In this document: in pieces, positions 1 through 11,800 of the stretch
How the letters are laid out: each line of letters begins with the position of its first letter
Numbering within the stretch: position 1 is the first letter of the stretch
Assembly (NCBI GenBank): GCA_030267965.1
Contig: BRYA01000182.1
Location: forward strand, 7,696-71,695
Source: Triparma columacea
Lineage: Eukaryota; Sar; Bolidophyceae; Parmales; Triparmaceae
Direction: 5' to 3'
Length of the DNA: 64,000 bases
The notes under the pieces: model-generated
Seen by the model: the letters and a program-made list of their open reading frames with translations, nothing else
Told to the model about the DNA's origin: nothing
Databases searched by the model: none
Program-made: the position numbers and the translations under genes

Positions 1-3000
1 TCTTTTGTCCACAGCATGGTACTCGATTTTGCACAAGTTCCATCTGAGCACTTATAAGATCCGACAGCCAAGACCACGGTGTCCCCGTTAGCCATGAGGG
101 AGTCCCCAGTGGTGTAAGAACTACCTTCCCTGTTGCTGACTGTGTTGAATAGTCCATCCATATCATCTACAGTCACCTCCTCCGCCCTCCTGACTCTGCC
201 CTCCCCTCCCTTTTCGAGAAGAAATTCCTCAATTAAGGAACCCCCGTTGTCAACACTTGAAAGCAATGGCAGAGGCGCAGAGGCCTCCCCGTTGTCGACG
301 CGTGGAAGTGGAGGCAGAGGGGAATATGCCTTCAGATTAAATTTGCTGTCGACCCTTGCTTCGATGATGCCGAGCTCATCATCCCGCTTGTGCTCCCTCG
401 CCTCAAGTCCCTGAACGACTTGCAGGCAGGCAATGAGGATGATGAAGAGCCTTGCCAACCTCAACCAGCCGCTGCTGATGCTTCGTAGGCGCCGTAATGG
501 CATGCAAACAGATCTGCTTGACAGTCGTAACGTCTTGTCATGCGAAGACCTGGGCACCACCGCAATAGTGCTCTCCCCTGTCCCGATGTGCGGCTTGGAA
601 AGCACTGCAACATCCGTCGGCAGTCCATCCGTTGGAGGTCCAACGAGTGCCGAAGAGGTGTGAATTACATACTCATCCGGAACGGGACCGTCGACGACAC
701 TAACGTATCCGCAGGAATCGGTGTGTGAAAAGGGGGGGGGGGTAAGGGGGGGGGAGCAATAGGAGACTTCTTGAGGCGAACTTTCTCGCGGCATCAACAT
801 CGCCACGCTCACCTCCTGTTGGAATCACCCCGGAAGTGCATGTTGATCCCCTCCTCGCTCGTCTCCAGGTTGAGCTTCGAAAGTACCACAGGGTTCTTCG
901 CGTGCCCGGCGAGCGGCGGCACGGTGCAGACAGTATTCTCGTCGACGAACGGGAAGCCAGCGAGGTCGCTTGAAATATTACTGAAATTGAATTTTTCAGA
1001 GCCAGGTTGAAGTTGAAAAGGGTGGCAAGAAATTTCTGAGGAAGGAGGGGAGGAGGGGAGGAGGGGAGGAGGGGAAAAGGTAAGGCTTTAGAGAAATTCG
1101 CGAAGCGCCAAAAGACGATACCAATACCCTCCCCCAGGCTAGGCCAGACGACCCTAATACCCTCATCCCGCATCACCCCTCCGCGTACTCACCTCGTCCG
1201 TGCCCTCCACCAGCCCTTTCGCCCAATCTTGCTTCAACAATTTCTCGTCTCACACTCCCCTCGGCAGTGTCAGCGGCACCGCTAGGGGCTTCATGTATTC
1301 TTACTATGTGTTGGCTCTTCGTTGTGAAGGGTAACGGAGCGAACTCCTCCAGCTCCAACTTCACCCCGGAGTAGGAGGAGAGGCCAAGGAGGGTGAAGTC
1401 GAGAAGGACCATCGAGAGGGCCACGACTGAGGCGACCAAGGCGTTGGAGAGGACGAGGTTGACTGCGACCAGCATGGTGAAGAGCGACCTCCAAAGGTAC
1501 TCGGTGATAACCTCTTCGGTCTCGGCCATCATCCAGTGACTCGTGTTGACCTTGACGTTCAGCCCCGTCGTGGACATCGTGGCCCCCTTGACCTGCTCGT
1601 ATATCCTCCACATCCCCCCAGTCTCAAAGGGGCTCCTCTCGAGGGCTGTGAACCTTGAGCCGAGCATGGTAAGGAGGAAGCTGAAGCCGGAGGGGGTTGC
1701 GTTGGCAAAGACGTCGAGGGCATAGCCTCCGCAGCTACCTCCGAGGCAGGAGTCGGAGGCAAGGAACTCACTCCAGTGCTCGCTGAACCTGAAGATGATG
1801 ATGAACAAGTGAGTGAGAAGTTGAGCAAGACCCTCCTCTTCCCACTGTTGGGGTTGCCCCCCCCCCATCCCCCCCCCACCCCCCCCCCCCACGGCTCGCT
1901 TTGCTTGACCCCCTGCTCGCACCCCCACACACACCCCACTCACCTCGTGAAATCCTCCCCGTCTTGAAATCCCTTCGCTCCAAAGTAGTAGTTCAGGTAA
2001 GCCATGTAACAGAGCCCGGCGATTCCCCAGACCTTCCCGATGACTGTCGGCTGCTCTTCAATACTCTCCATCACTTCCCAAAGCTCCATCGAGTACCCTC
2101 CCGTCGGAATCAACCCGGAAGCATCATCTTTGATATCTCTTATTGCAAGCGTCCTCAGAGGTTTGCTTGCTGCTAGCTCTTGTGCTACGGTGAGTGAAGA
2201 GATGTGTGAAGGGGGTTGAGAGTGAGTTTGCGTTGGTTGCCATGTAAGGGGCACAGATGTCGAGTTTACATATTGGGGCATCAAGGGCTGCAAGTTACGA
2301 CTTGAATACCGTTGTCATATACAACGATCAAAGGCTTCTATCGGTTCTCACCTGCCTCGGACAATCCGCCAGCGGGACGTAACCCTCCGCCACCGTCGAT
2401 ATCCTTCAGCTCAACTCCCTGAAGCTTGCCTTTCCCCCCCTCGGAGAGGGTGTTGAATCTTGAACAGGCGCCTGTCATCGACGGTGCTGCGAAGAGCTTG
2501 AGAGTCAGGCCATTCTCTTTTATCAACAGGAGCTCTTTGCCAGTCGGGACAATCCCCCCCTTCGACAGCCCCTCGGAAAGCGTATCCACAATCCCGTCGT
2601 TGGGGTGCGCATCCTCGCCTCCCCAGAGCTCCTCCCTCCCCCCCTCGTTGACGTCAAGGTGGACGGAGTCGGGGCCTGTCGTCGTCGGGGGCGTAATGGC
2701 CTCGACTGTCCTGCAACATTGTCGCCTCTCTATGCAAAGTCCGTCGTCGCCAAGCTCTCTCCTCCCGTACTCGGTGATAACCTCTTCGGTCTCGGCCATC
2801 ATCAAGTGACTCGTGTTGACCTTGACGTTCAGCCCCGTCGTGGACATCGTGGCCCCCTCGACCTGCTCGTATATCCTCCACATCCCCCCAGTCTCGAAGG
2901 GGCTCCTCTCGAGGGCTGTGAACCTTGAGCCGAGCATGGTAATAAGGAGGAAACCGGAGGGGGTTACGTTGGCAAGGACGTCAGGGGCGTAGCCTCCGCA

Positions 3001-4422
3001 CCCGAGGGCGTAGCTTCCGCAGCTACCTCCGAGGCAGGAGTCGGAGGCAAGGAACTCACTCCAGTGCTCGCTGAACCTGAAGATGATGATGAACAAGCGA
3101 GTGAGAAGTTGAGCAAGACCCTCCTCCTCCCCCTGTTGGGGTTGCCCCCCCTGCTCGCCCCCCCCACACACACCCCACTCACCTCGTGAAATCCTCCCCG
3201 TCTTGAAATCCCTTCGCTCCAAAGTAGTAGTTCAGGTAAGCCATGTAACAGAGCCCGGCGATTCCCCAGACCTTCCCGATGACTGTCGGCTGATCTTCAA
3301 TACTCTCCATCACTTCCCAAAGCTTCATCGGGTACCCTCCCGTCGGAATCAACGCGGAAGCATCATCTTGATGAATGTCGGGGGCACTGAGTAGCCCTTT
3401 TCGAAGGTCGTTGGAGCATCCGTTGTGTAGACGCATCGACGCCCACTCCAGATCCCGTCTTCTCCCTTCTAGTATCATAGCGTAATGCGTTGCTTTATCC
3501 TCTCCCGTCGGAATCAACGCGGAAGCATCATCTTGATGAATGTCGGGGGCACTGAGTAGCCCTTTTCGAAGGTCGTTGGAGCATCCGTTGTGTAGACGCA
3601 TCGACGCCCTCTCCAGAAGCCGTCTTTTCCTATCTGATATCAGGGCGTAGAGCTTCATCGGGTACCCTCCCGTCGGAATCAACACGGAAGCATCATCTTT
3701 GATATCTCTTATCGTGAGCGTCCTCAGAGGTTTGCTTGCTGCTAGCTCTTGTGCTACGGTGAGTGAAGAGATGTGTGAAGGGTGTTGAGAGTGAGTTTGC
3801 GTTGGTTGCCATGTAGGGGGCACTGATGTCGAGTTTACATATAGGGGCATCAAGGGCTGCAAGTTACGACTTGAATACCGTTGTCATATACAACGATCAA
3901 AGGCTTCTATCGATTCTCACCTGCCTCGAACAATCCGCTGGCGGGACGTAACCCTCCGCTACCGTCGATATCCTTCAGCTCAACTCCCTGAAGCTTGCCT
4001 TTCCCCCCCTCGGAGAGGGTGTTGAATCTTGGACCGGCGCCTGTCATCGACGGTGCTGCGAAGAGCTTGAGAGTCAGGCCATTCTCTTTTATCAACAGGA
4101 GCTCTTTGCCAGTCGGGACAATCCCCCCCTTCGACAGCCCCTCGGAAAGCGTATCCACAATCCCATCGTTGGGGTGCGTTTCCTCGCCTCCCCAGAGCTC
4201 CTCCCTCCCCACCTCGTTGACGTCAAGGTGGACGGAGTCGGCGCCTGTCCTCGTCGGGGGCGTAATGGCCTCGACTGTCCTGCAACATTGTCGCCTCTCA
4301 GACTGTGTTTTCGTCAGGCCTATGCAAAGTCCGTTGTCGCCAAGCTCTCTCCTCCTGAACCCATAGAGGCTCGCTGGAGTATGTTGGGATACGCACGTCG
4401 GTAGCTTCTTAGAAGCCTCCAT
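1..4422 (-). CDS. Large multi-module membrane protein with duplicated modules and a beta-helix-like end (partial)
   Basis: I recognise no named family for most of this protein. Seven exons join in frame on the minus strand: ~4422-3921, 3753-3183, 3076-2352, 2184-1944, 1788-1193, 1035-813 and 699-1, all with GTGAG donors, giving about 1,185 residues before the window edge. The first part is a tandem copy of a three-module block (GRRELGD..., AQELAASKPLR..., RFSEHWSEFLASD...). Next comes a hydrophobic segment in the fifth exon (LWRSLFTMLVAVNLVLSNAL). The last exon has another hydrophobic segment (residues LARLFIILIACLQVV, near 450), then a stretch matching the N-terminal region of the secreted protein at 5225-7071 (LFNTVSN..., GDTVVLAVGSYKC...). 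A cell-surface or secreted location is inferred. The 5' end is unresolved: the first exon stays open to about 4482 and ATG at 4422 is only the first in-frame Met. Confidence 0.6.
2352..4422 (-). repeat. First copy of tandem coding block (modules 1-2-3)
   Basis: Modules 1 (exon ending 3921), 2 (3753-3183) and 3 (start of the exon 3076-2352) recur at 1944-2770 and 1500-1788 with very similar sequence, including intron positions and intron sequence. Matching points are about 1,240 to 1,570 bases apart. The shift changes because the first copy of module 2 carries extra internal repeats of 165 bases. Exon boundaries are conserved between copies, so the duplication was genomic. Confidence 0.8.
3363..3700 (-). 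repeat. 165-base in-frame duplication inside module 2
   Basis: A segment starting with the codons for DDASALIPTG and running through the SMRLHNGCSNDLRKGLLSAPD part occurs twice, with equivalent points at 3370 and 3535 (165 bases, 55 codons). It is absent from the other copy of module 2 (2184-1944). Confidence 0.8.
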
Positions 4423-4482
4423 ATCCACCAATGAACTTGTTCTGTTTGTCCTTGTGGAAGAAGGGAGCTCGTCTTTGATATC

Positions 4483-5224
4483 TTCTTATCCTATCCGGTT
4501 GAATTGAGCTGACCTTTACACAGCGTGATGTTGGGATTAGGGGGCAAGGTTGGTGGAGCTTTGCGAGGGCGGGGAGGTCGACGAGGGCGGTGCAGAGGGT
4601 TGGGTGGGTGTAAGGTTCGAGGGATATGGTTGGCAAGCGTCCTGGGGGGGGGACAAGGGTCAGTATTCGTCTTATTCCGAGGATTTATTATACAGAATCC
4701 GGATAGTGTGCTTTTCGTCAACTGGAGTGATAATACATCTTAATCTAAAGCTTTTTCTGGCCTCGAGTTTTTCCTCTTCATCCCCTCACTTTGCTCGCCC
4801 CAGTCCCCCCACGAAAGCCTCGTCCACATGGGGTGTCTCTTTCGCACCCGTGCTTCTATTCCCTCTCGGCGCCCAAGCGTACCTTCACAAGCTTGCTCAA
4901 TTTTCAAAACAAAAAAACCACTTGCAGTTTTCACTTTCACCGAATGGATGTTGACAATCACAGGGGTTTCTTCCTACGCACCAAAATATGGGGAAAACAA
5001 AAATGTTGATAACACGTTATTAACATTAAACCCCATTCTTTTTTAAAATAGGTGTTCTCGGTACTTAAAGGCGGCGCTAAAAACAAGGAATAGGGGGTAA
5101 ATACGTAAATTCTAACCCTGGCATAAATATTTATTCTTGAAAAGTTACGTCCGCCCTCCCTTCCCCCTGCCCCTGCCCTTCCACCTCCCCCCCTCCCTCC
5201 CTCCTTCCCCCCCACATGCTCCTC
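4483..5224. other. Interval with no supported gene
   Basis: Holds the unresolved upstream side of the first gene (a possible further exon around 4500-4660 with a Leu-rich reading frame on the minus strand), then AT-richer sequence near 4990-5130 and a C-rich tract near 5150-5215 just past the 3' end of the next minus-strand gene. No RNA gene was seen. Confidence 0.4.
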
Positions 5225-7071
5225 TCAAAGAAGAGCGGCAGCCATGACAGTCGCCAAGAGCACAGCGCTCCCGATCCCCTTAATCCTACTAGTCGCCCCG
5301 CCAATGATTTGAAGTCCTTCTTCGTCGACCTCCGTTACTTCTTCCACGACGTCGTCTTTCTCAGGTGCGACGAAGGCGGTCTTGTCGACAGTGACAGATT
5401 CGAAGACAGTTGCGCTGTCTCCTCCCTTCTCGGTGGCAGCAGCGACGATCTCAGTCGTGACGCTTCCTTCCTCAACGGCGGCAACCAGGTTGTCGATCGC
5501 TGCTGTCACCAAATTGTCCCTCGCAGCGGTGGCGGTGTCCCCCCCCTCTTCGTCTGTGACCTTGATGATTATCTCAAACTCAACCTCAAGCCCGGACAAC
5601 CTGCGGTTGAGGTCGGGCACAGCCACACCACCAACGCTGATTATCTTGACGTTCACGTCACCGGTGACATCGAGACTCGCAAGGATGCCGGTTTGGAGCA
5701 CGTCGACGAAATCAGTGAAGGTCTCGACGTCAGCAACATCTGGGACTTCAAGATTTTCCAGGGTGATGGCAGCAGGGATGGTTGCAGCGTAGACCATCGT
5801 CGTCTCTTCCTCCTCCTCCTCCTCCTCCTCCTCCTCCTCCTCCTCGCCCTCGTCCACAGCAGGAGTAGGAGTGTCAGTGGGAGCGGCAGTGGGAGCGGCA
5901 GTGGTAGCGGCAGTGGCAGCGGCAGTGGCAGCGGCAGTGGGAGCGGCAGTGGTAGCGGCAGTGGCAGCGGCAGTGGCAGCGGCAGTGGGAGCGGCAGTGG
6001 GAGCAGCAGTAGGCGCCTCAGTGGGAGCAGCAGTAGGTGCCTCAGTAGATGCCTCAGTAGGTGCCTCAGTAGGTGCCTCAGTAGGTGCCTCAGTAGGCGC
6101 CTCAGTAGGCGCCTCAGTAGGTGCCTCAGTAGGTGCCTCAGTAGGTGCCTCAGTAGGTGCCTCGGTGGGTGCATCGGTAGTCACGCAGCCAGAGTACGAA
6201 ACGGCGTCGTTCACAAACACCCCAGGCTCTCCGTTGTTCAGCTCGACTCCGACAGTTGGGGAGATCCCTGTATAGGGCTCGGGACACGTATCGTAGAAGG
6301 TGACGATGCCGGCATTGTAGGGGTCGTTGAAGATGTCTGCGCCGCCGGAGTCTGCGCTGTTCCCAATGAAACTGTTACCGTAGAGGCTGATAATGGTGTC
6401 GGCACTATATGAGTTTGTAGCCCCGAGACCACTGACCTTGGTGACGAAAATTCCTCCGCCATATTGAGTGGAATCACAGTTGGAGAAGACGCATAAAAGC
6501 AAGTCAACAATGGCACCATAGCCAAGGAGGACGCCTCCTCCGTAAGGGACATCTCCCTGGCCTTGCCCGTCCTCGAAAGTTAGCGCCCTCACTGTGAGGG
6601 TGTTGCCGCCAGATCCGCCGACACCTAGACACCTTGCAGTGCCTCCTCCGTTAAGCACACAGCTCGCATCATCCGAAGTGCACTTGACCTCTCCTGCCAG
6701 GTTGAACGTATAGATCATCATGTCGGGGCGTGCGCAGGTTCCTGCTGCCCCACAAGAGAAGGTCATCGATGCCAAAACGAGCGTGTCCGTGCCTGTGTGG
6801 GGAGTGAAGTGAGTTGGTTGGGGAAGTGAGTTGGGGATGATGTGGTGGAGAGTTGTTGTGTTCTGTGCTTCTCTGTCGTTTTCTTACCTCCTAGGTAATC
6901 AATGATGTCATTGCCTCGGTAAGCTGAAAAGCCATCGGGATAAGCGGCCTCGTTACTCATCTTGTTGAAGAGGGTCTCCATGTCGGTAACAGCATATTCG
7001 ACAGATGACACCGTCGTCATGTGCAGGGCGGCGAACAATGTGCCGACGAGCTGGGAAAATGTCACCTTCAT
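5225..7071 (-). CDS. Secreted beta-helix/mucin-like protein with acidic run and C-terminal hydrophobic tail
   Basis: Two exons, 7071-6888 and 6792-5225, with a GTAAG donor, encode 583 residues. The N-terminus is a clear signal peptide (MKVTFSQLVGTLFAALHMTTVSS). Residues about 25-240 resemble parallel beta-helix proteins of the polymorphic outer-membrane type, with repeated GGG-IF and GNTLTVRAL strands and several Cys. Then come a Thr/Pro/Ala tract of PTEA units followed by TAA(P/A) units, likely O-glycosylated, a run of about 13 Glu, and a folded region of about 160 residues with an RRLSGLEVEFEIIIKV strand. It ends in a hydrophobic tail after SRIKGIG, compatible with a GPI signal or a membrane anchor. 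Location is inferred as cell surface or wall. The function is unknown. The N-terminal part is related to the end of the neighbouring upstream-numbered gene. Confidence 0.8.
5806..6183 (-). repeat. Coding minisatellites and (TCC)n tract
   Basis: Within the gene above: a TCC run (about 5808-5846, poly-Glu on the minus strand), a 12- to 18-base GCAGTGGGAGCGG-type array (about 5875-6005, Ala/Thr-rich) and a 12-base GTAGGTGCCTCA array (about 6005-6180, PTEA units). All unit lengths are multiples of three, so the frame is kept. Confidence 0.85.
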
Positions 7072-8832
7072 TTTGGAGAGCGGGAAAGGATGATGTACCT
7101 GAACTGGCATAAGAGAGGGAAATGACGTTATGGGGTTAGTTCGAGTTCGTACTAAGCGAGCGCTCTGCTGGGTGTGTATATCTATTGTTTTGACGTGGCG
7201 CAGTGAAGTTGCGAGTCGGGGGGCCTTGAAGTTGCAGTTTGGGGGAGCAGGCCCCATCATTATGATCAGGCTCGTCGAACGTCGAATCCCCCGATATGCC
7301 ACTCCAGTCCAATACTGGTTCCGCACTTTCTCACCTCCTGATATGCCTAGGTGAGAATTGCCTTGTGCTCACAATGATGTCGGGGGGTTTGGTGTGAACT
7401 CCTGCAACGAAAGGGGAGTAGTGGGGGTGAGAGGGACGTTGCGGGATTAAGTTGAATTCGCAAACGGAAACTTCGATTGGATGGTATATCTAGCAATTGA
7501 GCGAAACCGGGTCAAGAAATGAGTCGACAACAACCATCCCAAAAAATCACTTTCATGAAACTGTGCATCTGAAGACCAGTTGGGTCCTGAGAACACAAAT
7601 TCACCCTAACGATCAACCCCTCCAACGCCCCGTGCATATATTCAGCCTTAGCAACCCTTCCGGCGCACGCGTATCTCATGATTGGGACAAAATTGTGGTT
7701 TCCAACGATAAGTCGAGATGGGGGGGGGGAAGACTTGGGCTTCTGAGAGCCTACTGCGGTTTAAGTCAAATGACTGGTGTGAAGCACTAACTCACAGAAC
7801 GCTGTTCCACAATACAGAGATAAAATGACGTAAATCGAGTTGTATTTTGTTTCTTCGCTCTCAAGCTTCTACTTTCAACGCCTAGGGATCCCTACAGTGA
7901 TTGATGAATTTTCTGGGGCTGGAAAACGATAGTGTCCGAAGAATGCGATTGTAATACTCTATTCAATAGGTTTCTTTTTTTGCCTTGATTTGGACTTGGT
8001 CGGCAACTGCAACTGTGTCAAACTGCTCAACGGGGAAAATCGTGTTGTAAATAGAGGTAATTGGTTAATAAAAAGAAAAGTTAAGATCAGCACATCTGTC
8101 ACAACATCAGCCCGTCCCATTTGCTGGAATGAACTTGCTGATATCACGACCGTGACGAGTGAGAGTTGCTGACTGTGTTTATACCACGTCTACGCCCCCT
8201 AGAGAGATGCTTACTCCCTCAATACCAGCATTACGGTTCGAACTGCACATCGTTATTTCTGACAAATCGAAAATCGGAAATATTAAATTGTCTATTTTAT
8301 ACCTACTAAATATATATTATTATTGATGATCAGTAATAGAATTAATTTAGTATATGTGATAAATATTAAACATGTTTTGACAACTCAATAATATAATTTT
8401 AGTAATGTCTCAAATGTAACTTGATATATGCAATTATCTCAAATTTATACTACTTTGATTATTATCGTATGTTTTTAGTACCTGAATAAATGTTTGAAAT
8501 TTCTCAGAGGTAAAATATTTTTCTATATATATTTTTGTGAATTTCCAATTAAAATTAAATTTTTTGATACATATGTTGAGATAATTTGGTAACAAGAAAG
8601 AATTTAGAAGGCTTTTGAAATGTTGCCAAAAATCGACAAAAATTAGTTCCACAGGTCAGTGGCGCACATATTTGCAATTCGTTCTTTCGTGTTCGGCGTA
8701 GTTGTGTTTTCGTATTCATAGTCATAAATTAACGCAACGATATCCACGGTGGTCCTTTCACTTCCTCCCAGCCAGACTCGCCCTTTTAATTGTTTGCTTT
8801 GAAAAACTGTTCACATACGTATTCGAGCACGC
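7072..8832. other. 1.76 kb interval with no supported gene; AT-rich island 8240-8660
   Basis: Open frames here are short and have no family resemblance. From about 8240 to 8660 base composition drops sharply to AT-rich, unlike the C-rich introns and spacers elsewhere. The interval separates two divergently transcribed genes, so it must hold both promoters. No tRNA, rRNA or transposon ends were recognised. Confidence 0.5.
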
Positions 8833-11800
8833 ATGAGTGGCTCCTCCTCCCTGTCTGTTGAGTTGCCTGAGCCTACGAAGTCGGTCTCTGACTGGCGTTG
8901 TTTTAAGGCGCACAAGCTTCCCAATGGATTGACACTCCTCCTTGTCCATGATGAAAATGCTACCTCCTCATCTGCTGCGGTGTCGATCCCTGTAGGCGCT
9001 GGTTGTGATCCTTCTGATCGGCCGGGCCTGGCTCATTTTTGCGAGCACATGGTGTTTCTCGGAAGCTCCAAGTACCCTGGGGAGGTGAGAATTGGCAAAA
9101 GCAGCACGAAGCAGCACTTACAAAACAGAGCATCAGAGGAGGAGGAACGAGACGACATCATTAGGGCTCACTAAAATAGCCCCCCCATCCCCCCCCCCGT
9201 CACAGAATTCTTACAAGAGGGCCCTTTCGCAGCATGGTGGTAGAAGCAATGCGTCGACATCGATGGAGCGCACGGTGTTTAAGTTCGACGTGGTAGCTCC
9301 TCACTTGGACGAAGTCTTGGATATCTTCTCGTCCTTCTTCATATCGCCTTCCTTTTCTCAGTCCGGGACTAACCGAGAAGTCATGGCAGTTGACTCGGAG
9401 GATAGCAAGGTGAGGACGAAGGAGCGTCGTTTTCTTAGCTCAGGGCCACTAATACAGTCTTTTTTGTCGTTCGCCACGTCTCTCCCTGCGTTTATCGCCA
9501 CATCGCAGAATCGGACAGCCGACAATCGTCGGCGACTTCAGGTTCTAAAGGCTCAGTGCGTCCCCACCTCTGCCTATGCAAAATTTTCCACCGGAAATCG
9601 CTCCACCATAGTAGGCCCCGATTCTCCCACTGCTGTATCTGACGCTAGGGCGGCGCTCCTTTACTTTCACCACAAGCACTACAAGGCTTCAAATATGACG
9701 GCCGTAGTGGTTGGCCCCCAGTCCCTGTCGGAGCTCTACTCCATAGCCTATCCCAAGTTCGCCTCCATTCCTTCCCACCCCTCTTCACTTTCCGACCCCG
9801 TCCCCGCTGCCATCCGCGAGGCGATAGATTGCGTTCCCGTACCTGCTATCTCACCCGCTTCTGATGCTACTCCGGCCTTCCGCCCTGCTTTCCAAACTCC
9901 ATTCCCCAACCTCCTCACGACTAATCCTCTTCGGACGTTGCGTAAACTTTACCTCATGTTTCCTCTCCCTCCCCAGCGCCACAAGAAGGACAAATCTCCT
10001 ACTCGCTTGCTTTCTAGCCTTCTCGGCCATGAGGGAGTGGGCTCTGCTTTTGCAGTTCTCCAGGACGAGGGTCTCATCACTGGTTTGTGTGCGGGGACGC
10101 GTTTTGAGGATTCAGAGCAGGTGAGAAATACCATAGAAGTGGAGCGACCACTTGATGAACAGGTGAACAAATGGAGACACAACATGATTTTTCTAACCCT
10201 GTCACACTCCTCCTCGCCCTATTTCCGCGGCTTACTCTGGTCATCATGCAGTCAATGTTCCAGATCGATCTTTCTCTTACTCCAGAGGGAGAGGCCGACT
10301 ACGTGAACGTGGTGCAGCTCGTCCTCGACCATATATCCCTCCTTCTCTCCCACTCTTCCCCCGAGCTCAGCGCCGCCACCTTTACCTCCCCTCTTGCGCA
10401 ATACTGGTCTGAAATTGCGACCCTGAATCGAATACATTTTTCCCAGTCTTCTCCATCGACTCCCTATGCCTTCGCCCCTTCCATGGCGCAGCGCCTCAAT
10501 GTATACGACACGGAGGAGTGTCTGCGAGTCGGCAGGTGAGATGAGGCGAGAAACGAAGCGTAGGAGCGCTGTCATGGCCTTTACGTGCACACAACCTCGT
10601 CGAGACGAACCCCCCCTCTCCGGCTCCCCCCTGTTTGTTTTCCTCGCACAATTCTCACTCATCACCTCGACCCTTCCTTTGCATTTCGCTCACCACTTCG
10701 CTTAGTATGCTTAACGAGGATCTTACCACTTTCCCTTGTTCTGACGTGCATGAAGCCCTCTCCTACATGAATGTAGACAATATGATTGTGGAGCGTCTTT
10801 CTCAGTCCGCGTGGGAGTGCGCCAAGAAAGACCCTGCGACCGTTGTCAAAAAGGAGAAGTGGTACGGAGTTGATTATGCACTCACTCCGATTGCGTCCCT
10901 CCTTGAGAAGTGGCGGATGTCCACATCTCCACTCGCCTCATCCCTCTCCCTCCCAAAGCCCAACTGCTACATTCCCAGATCTTTGGAGCTCCACCCCTCC
11001 CTCCCCAAGGAGGCCCACAAGCCTCGTATCGACCACCCTATCCGGCCGCCTGTTTTAGCCGACGACGACCCTACTTTCGGGAGGCTCTTCTATCGCCTTG
11101 ACGACCGCTACGCTCTCCCTAAGGCTTCCCTGACGGTGCTCCTTCGTAACGCCCACTGCCACAATACCTTCGACCCAGTCTCCAAGGAGTGGAAATATGA
11201 CATGGACAAGGAGGCCTTGAGCAGCATGTTCACGAGTATTGTCTACCATTCGTTGGCCCAAGAGACTTATGACGCGGAGCAAGGTGAGAGTGGGCAAGTT
11301 GGGGACCACAACCCGTTGTATTCCACTCCTCGATTTGCTCATCACTGCTTTGCTTATCACATTTCCGCTCCTCCCCGCTCCGACTCTCCCCGCAGCCGGC
11401 CTCGGGTGGTCCTTCTCGACCTCCTCCTCAGGCTTAACTTTGAAAGTCCACGGCTACTCCGACCGTCTCTCCACCTTTGCCTCAAAGCTCCTCGCCCTTG
11501 TCATCGACCCTTACCACATGGTGGAGGATAAACTCGTCGACATCCTGAAGGAGCGCAAGATTAGGTCTCTCAAAAGCTTTCACAAAGAGCGACCGGACAC
11601 CCACTGCAACTACTACATTAACTCCTTCCTCGATCCCTCCAGGGGCGACATCGACGCTCGTGTGGATGCTGCGTCTCGCGTTACCGCGTCCCACCTTCGC
11701 GAGTACCTTCGTGCAATGCTGAAGCCCTCGAATATGTTTGTGGAGGTGAGAATGAGACTGGGTAGAGAATGGTTAAAGGCAAAGCAGCGCTGTGACGAAA

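Noticed and set aside
1..503. A separate gene starting at ATG 503 with a signal peptide (MPLRRLRSISSGWLRLARLFIILIACLQ)
   Set aside because: The frame continues upstream to an acceptor at 699 whose phase fits the exon 1035-813, so I read the hydrophobic stretch as internal. A separate start remains possible.
5216..6412. Long plus-strand open frame with Ser/Gly and Leu/Ser/Arg repeats
   Set aside because: It is the antisense shadow of the PTEA/TAA repeats in the minus-strand secreted protein; that frame has a signal peptide, a good splice join and protein-like composition.
7497..7790. Plus-strand frame of about 97 codons
   Set aside because: No family resemblance, no splice context, and composition like surrounding non-coding sequence.
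8434..8652. Small minus-strand frame in the AT-rich island
   Set aside because: Composition is explained by AT-rich sequence (Phe, Asn, Ile, Lys); no support for a gene.
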